From Bacteroidales bacterium 6E (GTDB lineage Bacteria; Bacteroidota; Bacteroidia; Bacteroidales; Prolixibacteraceae): DNA of 64,000 nt. Location of the stretch: NCBI GenBank assembly GCA_001270045.2, contig DF970689.1, forward strand, positions 1-64,000. Reading direction: 5' to 3'. Of this stretch, positions 57,279 through 64,000 are shown piece after piece. How positions within the stretch are numbered: position 1 is the stretch's first letter; the number at the start of each line of letters is the position of its first letter. A program made the translations under genes and the position numbers. Under the pieces are notes generated by a model. The model made no database searches, was not told where the DNA came from, and worked only from the letters and a program-made list of their open reading frames with translations.

Positions 57279-60230
57279 TTATTTTTTCCATCCTGTTTGA
57301 AATCGTTCGGGGATGCCAAGCATCCTGCACATTTTGTTTACTTCTTCTTTCATCTCAATCATCCTGAGTTCACGGTCGACCATGGATTTATTAAAAATTT
57401 CGAGTTCATGGGTATAGCTTTTTAGTTTTTCCTCGGCCTGCATCTTTTCAGTAATGTCTTGTTTGACAGCAACATAGTGCGTTATTTGATTATTGGCACC
57501 GAAAATGGGTGCAATAGAACAAAGTTCCCAGAACAACTCCCCATGTTTTGTCCTGTTTTTGAACTGACCATGCCATACTTGTCCACTTTTCAGTACTTGC
57601 CACATATTCCGGTAATACTCTTTGGGTGTATCTTCGGATTTGATGATTCTGGGATTTTTTCCAATGGCTTCATCCCGTTCATATCCTGTTATGGCAAAAA
57701 AGTGTGGATTCGCGTATTCGATGATACCTTCGGAGTCGGTTATGATGACAGACACCGGGCTATATTCAATGGCTTTGTAGAGTTTTGACAATTGCTGGTT
57801 AGATTCTTCCAGATCCTTGGTGCGCTCATTGATCAGTCCTTCCAGGTTTTCCTGATAAAGCCTGATTTGGGCTTCATTTTCCTTTCTTATGGAGATGTCC
57901 TCAAGTATGGACATATAACCCTTTTCGCCATCGGGAAAGTCCTGTTTGACTGCCGTCTGCATTAACCATATTGGATTGCCATTTTGGTCGGTCATACGGG
58001 TCTCCAACCCAAAAGCAGATCCTTCCTCGAGTTTTTCCAGAAAGAGAAGTCTTTCTTCTTCGTCGCCATAAAACTCTCTTATATTGGAGCCCACCAAATC
58101 GTTTTTGATCTGGAAACCGAATAGCCCCACTCCAGCATTATTGATATCCTTGATTATCCCTTCACTGCTGATTAATGCTATGCCAACCGGTGCATTTTCG
58201 ATAAGGTTCCTGAATCTCTCTTCTGAATTCCTGAGCTCTATTTCTGCTTCCTTGCGATCCGTAATATCCTGCAGGGTCAGCAGGATCCTGGGCTCTGTTT
58301 CTCCGAAAAGCCTTTCGGCATTCGCGGTAAAAATTCTTATGGCTGGTTGCAGGTTCCTATGCAAATGAAGGGTAATCTCGGAGGCAGCGTTATTTTTCTT
58401 CTTTTCGTAGATCTCATCCAACAATTGGTTCAAATGGCAATTGGCACAGGATGATTTTTCACCGCACTTTTCACCGGTGCGGCTGTCGAAACAAGTCAGC
58501 GCAACTCCAACTGGTTTTCCGAGAATCTCGATACGGGTTTTGGAGGCATAATTAACGGCAGTCTGGTTTATCTTTATAATCTCTCTTCGGATATTCAGAA
58601 GGAACATCATGATGGGAGCACCCTGAAAGATGGCATTCAGTTCTTGTCGGCTCCTGAAAAGCTCATCCTCCATCTGTCTCTTGTGGGTAACGTCGATGGC
58701 CATACTGGTGATAAAGCTTTTCTCAAATTCAACTGTACCTCCCGGGCTAAAATTGAATTCCCATATTCTGGGACCATATTTTTTGGTTTTGATCATCCAT
58801 GGTCCGGTCGGAATATGACTTGTTGCGGCTGTTTTGGGCCGGATCATCGGGTTGTTGAATTCTTCTTCAATAGGTGTGGCAATTTCCCTCCATTTGTCAA
58901 GTGTGTTGATTTCAGTGATTGAATAACCTGAAATTTCGGTAAAAGCTGCCGATAATTGCAAAATCCTGCCCTGGTGGTGGATCATGATCGGGAAAGGAGC
59001 TTTGTCAATGGCATCGCGAAGGCGCGTTTCCCTTTCAATGAGTTTGTTTTCAGTTATCTTGAAATCCGTAATGTCGGTAAACATGGCTTCCACACCAATA
59101 ATTTCACCACTTTGCAACTTTGGGATTATATGACATTGAACCCATGTAACTTTACCGGATACATCAATGAAGCGAAATGTTGAAACTGATACCTGCCGAT
59201 TGTTTTCAGATATGTTGAAAATTTCCCTGACTTTCGATCTGTCATTTGGATAGACGACTTTTTCGATCCATTCGTGAAGCTGATCTTCGGCCAATCCGGA
59301 TAAAATACCGAACTGGGGATTATATGACACAATTTTTCCGTGCGGATCCGTTTTCAGGATTCCAACCGGCATAGTTGCAAAAAGTTCCTGTAAAACAGCC
59401 AGATCATTGGATATTCTTATTTCATTGGCTCGCTGTTCGGAAATGTCGCCTGCCGTTCCCTGGAGTCCGGATAACATGCCATCTTCGAGCAGTGGTGAGC
59501 CGGTTATTTCGAGATGGATAACAATTCCGTCCTTTTTGGTGAACTGCGTGTTAAAACGGAATCCTGAACTGTTCTGCATAAATAATGCATTTTTGTGGAT
59601 CCATCGGATATTGGGGATTCCGTCGGGATTGTCAAACAGTTCGTGCACCGGTTGTCCTATCCATTCTTCAGCCGTATAGCCGGTCAATGGCATGAACGAT
59701 GGGCTTAAGTAGGTGATTCGCAGGTGTTTGTCGGTTTTCCAGATGGTTACATAAGATTGCTCCGCAAGGCTTTGATAAAAGTTATCGCCGTGTGGTACGA
59801 CGGATTCCGTCTTTTTGTTTTTTGAAAAAAACATGTTCCTGTCCAGGACTTCCAGGATTTTCTCAGGAATCATTTGGATGTCTTTCTTTAAGATCAGGTA
59901 GTCTGCACCTTTAAAAACTGCTTCAACAGCATCTTTTTCCCCAACAGGCTCACTGAAAAAAATGAAAGGTGCATTCGATTTGGCTTGACAATACTCAAGG
60001 ACTGACAATCCATTCATTTCCTTGAACTGGTAATTACAAATGATAAGGTCAGGAGAATTTGAATCTAATTCAATCCTTAGCCTATCGAAGGTTTCTACCT
60101 CACGGATTTTACTTCCCCAACCGTATCCGTTCAGCACATTCCTGATCATTTCCGTATCGGACTGAATATCCGCGATAAGAAGGATGTCAAGCTGTAATTC
60201 TGATTGGGATGCGTCCATCGATAAAACCAT
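57279..60230 (-). CDS. Six-PAS protein with degenerate receiver, no kinase
   Basis: 983 residues from the ATG at 60230; a GTG at 60278 and an ATG at 60218 are alternatives. An N-terminal receiver-like domain has Asn (codon 60033-60035, ...LIICNYQF...) where the phospho-acceptor Asp is expected. Six PAS domains follow, at roughly 150-267, 277-390, 400-520, 530-660, 667-782 and 814-930. The fourth carries a C-x8-C-x5-C-x2-C set (codons for CFDSRTGEKCGEKSSCANC). The chain ends right after the linker that normally precedes a HisKA domain, so there is no kinase, cyclase or DNA-binding output. It probably works by contact with the kinases encoded on either side. Confidence 0.85.
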   Translation of the reverse strand: MVLSMDASQSELQLDILLIADIQSDTEMIRNVLNGYGWGSKIREVETFDRLRIELDSNSPDLIICNYQFKEMNGLSVLEYCQAKSNAPFIFFSEPVGEKDAVEAVFKGADYLILKKDIQMIPEKILEVLDRNMFFSKNKKTESVVPHGDNFYQSLAEQSYVTIWKTDKHLRITYLSPSFMPLTGYTAEEWIGQPVHELFDNPDGIPNIRWIHKNALFMQNSSGFRFNTQFTKKDGIVIHLEITGSPLLEDGMLSGLQGTAGDISEQRANEIRISNDLAVLQELFATMPVGILKTDPHGKIVSYNPQFGILSGLAEDQLHEWIEKVVYPNDRSKVREIFNISENNRQVSVSTFRFIDVSGKVTWVQCHIIPKLQSGEIIGVEAMFTDITDFKITENKLIERETRLRDAIDKAPFPIMIHHQGRILQLSAAFTEISGYSITEINTLDKWREIATPIEEEFNNPMIRPKTAATSHIPTGPWMIKTKKYGPRIWEFNFSPGGTVEFEKSFITSMAIDVTHKRQMEDELFRSRQELNAIFQGAPIMMFLLNIRREIIKINQTAVNYASKTRIEILGKPVGVALTCFDSRTGEKCGEKSSCANCHLNQLLDEIYEKKKNNAASEITLHLHRNLQPAIRIFTANAERLFGETEPRILLTLQDITDRKEAEIELRNSEERFRNLIENAPVGIALISSEGIIKDINNAGVGLFGFQIKNDLVGSNIREFYGDEEERLLFLEKLEEGSAFGLETRMTDQNGNPIWLMQTAVKQDFPDGEKGYMSILEDISIRKENEAQIRLYQENLEGLINERTKDLEESNQQLSKLYKAIEYSPVSVIITDSEGIIEYANPHFFAITGYERDEAIGKNPRIIKSEDTPKEYYRNMWQVLKSGQVWHGQFKNRTKHGELFWELCSIAPIFGANNQITHYVAVKQDITEKMQAEEKLKSYTHELEIFNKSMVDRELRMIEMKEEVNKMCRMLGIPERFQTGWKK

Positions 60231-60447
60231 TAAATAGGATGAAGTTCTTTCTTCGCCTGTGCCAATACCTGGGCTCACAGGATTCCAAAAACCTTGTTAA
60301 AATACGCATTTTATGGATTTTATCATCACCTGGGGTTGAAAACAATTCAGTTGATGTGCTCAAAGTTGCTGATCAAAAAGACTTTGTAGAAATTGTTGCC
60401 TTGAATAACGGGAGAAAAAATATTCGCTTGCAACTGAATTTGTGTAT

Positions 60448-62580
60448 TCAGGATCCTGCAACTGTGGCAACAGGAATTGAAAAACTGAATTCTGATCCTT
60501 TTCCTTGCAGGCTGGTCACCCAAATTTCACCGTTGTTCTGCCTGATGAGTTCACGGCAGAGGACAAGGCCCAGACCGGAGCTGGGCTCACCTTCGGTGCC
60601 AGGGGTTCGGTATTTCTGAGTTAAACTAAAGATAGTCATCAGCTTATCAGATGGAATGCCAATTCCGTTATCCTTCACATGCACCACGACATCATCATGG
60701 CCGTTAAGTTTAGCCGAGATATTGACTTCACCCCCCGGATGGGTAAATTTTATCCCGTTTGAAATTAGGTTTCTAAGAACTGTCCCGACCATTTTTTCAT
60801 CTGCAAAAACATACAGTTCGGGATGTGTCTGGTTGACAAGACGGATGCCTTTCCCGGCAGCTGTGGAAATGAGTTGCTGGAAGATCTTTTCTACCAGAAG
60901 ATGAATTGAAAATGCATTTTTTCTGATTTCTGCCCCATGACGTTGCAGTACTGACCATTCCAAAAGATTGTCGAGCAGGTTTGAAAGCGCAACGGAAGCC
61001 TCCCTGATGGAATGGGTCATCCCTTTTAGTTCTTCTTTGGAAATATTGTCAACCTCTGAAATCATCATGTCAGTGAGGCCTGTAAATGCAGATATCGGAC
61101 CACGCAGATCATGCGCGATTATTGACAGCAGGCGGTCCTTTTCATGGTTTACCTGTTTGAGTTGTCGGTTCTGGTTTTCAATCTGCTCTTGTGTCTTTTT
61201 CATTTCGGTAGTGTCAGAAATGAGCCCGAGGCCACCTTCGATATCCCCTTTATCATTCTTTATAACCTCTATATGAATATCCAGATCCAAATCTGAAAAA
61301 CTGTTATTTGAGAATAAACGAATGTCAAACCGGTTTCGGATCCCTTGAAAGGTTAAATCAATCATCTCTTTTACCCTTGGATCGGGATATTGATTCAGGT
61401 TGTAACCTGTCAGTTTTTCCTGGTTGGTCCCGAATATCCGTTTAAAATTTTCATTGGCTATCTGTATAATGCCTGATGCATTAAAATAGACGACACCGGC
61501 GGGAGCATTTTCAATAATGGTGCGGAGTTTCTTTTCGGTATCCCTTAGATGAAGTTCTGATTTCTTTTCTTTTGTAATGTCATGAAAGATCATCAGGGAA
61601 CCCATTTTGTTCTTCCGTCGATCGGATAGATTTGAAATATTTGCCACGAAATATCTGACATCTCCATTGAAATACAACTGGATTTCCTGAGAAACATGCT
61701 TGTCAGTCAACAGAAGATTCGATAACTCATTCCACTTGTAAAGGAAATCCTGGGCAGGGATTCCGTAGTGCTGATCTGAAATACCAAGAATTTCACGGGC
61801 AGCTGAATTATAGTCTGTAATCCTGTTCAGTTGATCCAGAATGATGATGGGCCCCGGTACCGTATCAAACAGGAGGCTTCGGGCTGGCGGGGACAAAATC
61901 AGGAATTGGTGTCGTGAAAGTGCAATTGCTATGAAAATTCCGGTTATTGTAAATGCAAATGGATGAGGATCAATTCCTTCAGGTGTCAGTTCCAACAGGA
62001 AAAAGAAATATAAGACCAGTGGGACCAGTGTTCCTGCCATGACCATCATAATCTGGGTCTTGTGCGGAGTTGAGGCAAGAAGATACATTTTGGCCATCAG
62101 TATGATACTGATTGTAATGCTTCCGAAAATGTATGCCGAATAGATCCAATACAGAATCTCTCTGTTGAATTGAATGGCGACATGTGAACTTGTCTTAAGC
62201 GAATGGATGTCACTGAAATAGAGGTTGCCGGGATTGATCACCGCAAGGGTTAGGTTTACGGCAGGCAAGAGATAGATAAATGCCTTGATAACTTTGCTAT
62301 GCCTGTATTCAGAATGGGTATAGCAAAGTGCGAAGTAAAGAAATGCTGATGGAAGCAGTGAAATGCCAATATAAGACAGTTTGAAATAGGTAATTATGGA
62401 GTCCAGATCGGTGGCTGCAACCTGAAAGGCATAGAAAAATGCGTAGATGGCAATCCCACCCAGGGTCGCCGAAAAACTCTTGGCCCCTGATTCATGCCGG
62501 GAAATATAGGTGATATATGCCATGACTGCCATCAGGATGGCAGCAAACATCGATAATATAAAGAAAACATTATATGACAT
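60448..62580 (-). CDS. Histidine kinase with 7TM N-terminal sensor and two PAS
   Basis: 710 residues. Seven hydrophobic spans in residues 1-225 match the histidine-kinase N-terminal 7TM region. Two PAS domains lie at about 235-340 and 350-460. HisKA has His490 (SIIAHDLRGPISAF), followed by HATPase motifs NLISNGIKFTHPGG, DNGIGI and SSGLGLVL. No receiver is attached, so it should phosphorylate a separate regulator. It lies between the PAS protein and the LytTR gene, with about 220 bp on either side. Confidence 0.92.
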   Translation of the reverse strand: MSYNVFFILSMFAAILMAVMAYITYISRHESGAKSFSATLGGIAIYAFFYAFQVAATDLDSIITYFKLSYIGISLLPSAFLYFALCYTHSEYRHSKVIKAFIYLLPAVNLTLAVINPGNLYFSDIHSLKTSSHVAIQFNREILYWIYSAYIFGSITISIILMAKMYLLASTPHKTQIMMVMAGTLVPLVLYFFFLLELTPEGIDPHPFAFTITGIFIAIALSRHQFLILSPPARSLLFDTVPGPIIILDQLNRITDYNSAAREILGISDQHYGIPAQDFLYKWNELSNLLLTDKHVSQEIQLYFNGDVRYFVANISNLSDRRKNKMGSLMIFHDITKEKKSELHLRDTEKKLRTIIENAPAGVVYFNASGIIQIANENFKRIFGTNQEKLTGYNLNQYPDPRVKEMIDLTFQGIRNRFDIRLFSNNSFSDLDLDIHIEVIKNDKGDIEGGLGLISDTTEMKKTQEQIENQNRQLKQVNHEKDRLLSIIAHDLRGPISAFTGLTDMMISEVDNISKEELKGMTHSIREASVALSNLLDNLLEWSVLQRHGAEIRKNAFSIHLLVEKIFQQLISTAAGKGIRLVNQTHPELYVFADEKMVGTVLRNLISNGIKFTHPGGEVNISAKLNGHDDVVVHVKDNGIGIPSDKLMTIFSLTQKYRTPGTEGEPSSGLGLVLCRELIRQNNGEIWVTSLQGKGSEFSFSIPVATVAGS

Positions 62581-62804
62581 TGTTGTGTCCGGGTGTTAGT
62601 CTGCTGGCTTCATCCCCGAACAAAACAACCCTGCATGTAATGACGTGTCATTCATTCCTGAAAGCGGCTAAAGTTTATTTGGTGTTCGGATTGATTCTCT
62701 AAATCAAACGGCAAGTTATTAAAAATATGGTTTCCGAAGATCGTTCCGGTCAAATTTTCATCCGGTAATTATCATGTCAATATTCAACTCACATGAAGTT
62801 GCAA

Positions 62805-63530
62805 TTACAGATTGGCCTGGATAATGGACAGAATTTCTGATCTGCTGTTTCTCGATACTGGAATTTTCTCATCATTGCACATGATCAGCTCGCCTCCATC
62901 CCCTTTAATGTATTTTTTGATGCAATTCAGATTGATCAGGAATGATTTATGAACCCTTAAGAAATCTTTGCCTTTTAGCATTTCCTCGAAATATCGAAGT
63001 GTTTTGCTCGTCATGACGAGCCTTTCGTTTTTCAGTCGGATCATTGTATAATTTCCGTCTGATTTGCAATAAATGATTTCCCTGAAAGTTACCAGTTCAA
63101 CTCCGTCATTGTCAGGTACCGGTATTTTATCACTTACAGTAAGGTTTGAAATACGGGATGAAATGCTTTGCCTGCATTTCAGGATGATAGTTTCAAGCTG
63201 GTCTGGAGAAACCGGTTTCACAAGGTAGCCGGTGGCGTTTGTCCCTACTGCCTTAACTGCATACTCCAGATGTGCAGTCGTGAAAACGATGGAAATATTG
63301 TGGTCGTCAATTAATTCAGCCATATCAAGTCCTGATATTCCCGGCATGTCTATATCCAGAAACAACAGATCAGGTTTGTGGATTTTTAAAAGTTTAAGGC
63401 CTTCCACAGGATGGTTTGTGGTAAATATCACCTCAGTGGACTTATTGAAATTCTCTTCCAGATCATATACCAATGTCTCAAGTGCATGTTTCTCATCATC
63501 AATAATGGCAATCCGTAATTTTTTCTCCAT
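62805..63530 (-). CDS. LytTR-type response regulator
   Basis: 241 residues from the ATG at 63530; an ATG two codons upstream is also possible. Receiver domain with Asp59 (LLFLDIDMPGISG), then a LytTR DNA-binding domain (CKSDGNYTMIRLKNERLVMTSKTL region and FLRVHKSFLINLNCIKKY). It follows the LytS-type kinase gene by 36 bp, forming a standard LytS/LytR pair. Targets are unknown. Confidence 0.93.
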   Translation of the reverse strand: MEKKLRIAIIDDEKHALETLVYDLEENFNKSTEVIFTTNHPVEGLKLLKIHKPDLLFLDIDMPGISGLDMAELIDDHNISIVFTTAHLEYAVKAVGTNATGYLVKPVSPDQLETIILKCRQSISSRISNLTVSDKIPVPDNDGVELVTFREIIYCKSDGNYTMIRLKNERLVMTSKTLRYFEEMLKGKDFLRVHKSFLINLNCIKKYIKGDGGELIMCNDEKIPVSRNSRSEILSIIQANL

Positions 63531-63566
63531 AGTCAATTCCGTTTGGGTTCATTCAATTTGAAATTA

Positions 63567-64000
63567 TCAGTATTGTTCATGGTTTATCATTAACGGCAAG
63601 GTAAATCTTACTTCGGTGCCATTTGGTTTATCGTTCTCCGTTAAGTCGGTAATCGTGATTTTCGGCTTGTCGACATTGTCGGTATCCATCAGCTCGATTC
63701 TTCTTCGCGTAAGCTCCATGGCCATTGATTTATGGGAAGGATTCATCTCTTTGCTGATGTTTTTTGAAAAATTTCTTCCCACACCATTGTCACGGACCAC
63801 AAATTCAAGATGACTCTGGTTCATGATCACCATGACTCTCAGCACCTTGTTGTCCTTTTTGGGAGCCAACCCATGCACAATGGCATTCTCAACATATGGC
63901 TGCAGAATAAGGGGAGGTACCCATACCTGGTTGGGTTTGATCCTTGGGTCGACCCTGAGATCGAAACCAAAATCATCCCTGAAACGCAACTGTTCGAGCT
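63567..64000 (-). CDS. LytS-type sensor kinase, partial
   Basis: The C-terminal 144 residues of a His_kinase/HATPase protein; the 5' part lies beyond the window end. The frame is open to base 64000, and the residues before the apparent start continue the family pattern (LEQLRFRDDFGFDLRVDP). The segment WVPPLILQPYVENAIVHGL is the N box of the LytS/YehU class and VVRDNGVGR the G1 box. It is paired with the LytTR regulator downstream. Confidence 0.9.
   Translation of the reverse strand, partial: LEQLRFRDDFGFDLRVDPRIKPNQVWVPPLILQPYVENAIVHGLAPKKDNKVLRVMVIMNQSHLEFVVRDNGVGRNFSKNISKEMNPSHKSMAMELTRRRIELMDTDNVDKPKITITDLTENDKPNGTEVRFTLPLMINHEQY

Noticed and set aside
60209-60619. Plus-strand frame of 136 codons between two minus-strand signalling genes
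   Set aside because: More than a third overlaps the 3' end of the histidine kinase gene and the start of the PAS gene; no family match or promoter.

Overview
The window reads as a chromosomal segment of a Bacteroidota bacterium, probably a Bacteroidales/Marinilabiliales-type anaerobe or facultative anaerobe. Support: several genes are preceded by the Bacteroidetes promoter -7 box TAnnTTTG rather than a Shine-Dalgarno sequence; typical Bacteroidota families are present (DUF6266, DUF5063, DUF6249, M56-TonB fusions, OstA/SurA/MoxR operon, double TonB_C proteins); and there are many lipoprotein signals. No rRNA, tRNA, CRISPR array, prophage or intact transposase gene was seen.

Layout. 1-3550 is a gene-poor, AT-rich accessory stretch with a DUF6266 protein, two unknown small genes and a cluster of small repeats (long hairpin, REP-like palindrome with a 20-bp tandem array, and a 109-bp MITE-like element with a 4-bp target duplication). 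3555-11638 is a hemicellulose region: GPH sugar symporter, lipoprotein GH10 xylanase, cytoplasmic GH43, GH29 fucosidase with its own promoter, and a secreted esterase, with no SusC/SusD pair and no adjacent regulator. 11639-14445 holds a flavin reductase-rubredoxin fusion, a MATE exporter and YccF. 14442-22717 (minus) is an envelope-biogenesis operon: guaB, a two-domain parvulin, a SurA-like lipoprotein, SurA, MoxR, OstA. 22853-28006 (plus) holds recQ, DUF5063, a DEDD exonuclease, an RlmI-type methyltransferase and an APS-reductase-type CysH.

28125-34579 holds a Tat-exported aldo/keto reductase, class I fumarase and a 974-residue FAD/Fe-S oxidoreductase. 34650-39028 (minus) is a BlaI / M56-TonB / TPR operon next to a double-TonB_C protein; palindromes built from AACTAA half-sites lie by both transcription units. 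39305-46787 holds housekeeping and small metabolic genes (aminopeptidase P, NUDIX, CDGSH protein, two beta-propellers, folE, futalosine hydrolase, hldD). 46823-48360 is an ECF sigma / membrane anti-sigma candidate pair divergent from a DUF6249 gene; both divergent units carry the same TGTAACC-N15-CGTCA promoter. Enolase and an M16C protease follow.

53038-64000 (minus) is a dense signalling block: sigma54 response regulator, hybrid kinase, a six-PAS protein with a degenerate receiver and no kinase domain, a 7TM histidine kinase, and a LytTR regulator with a LytS-type kinase that runs off the window end. The most interesting candidates for undescribed biology are the BlaI/M56-TonB/double-TonB module with its shared operators, the kinase-less PAS protein inside the two-component cluster, and the self-contained ECF regulon.
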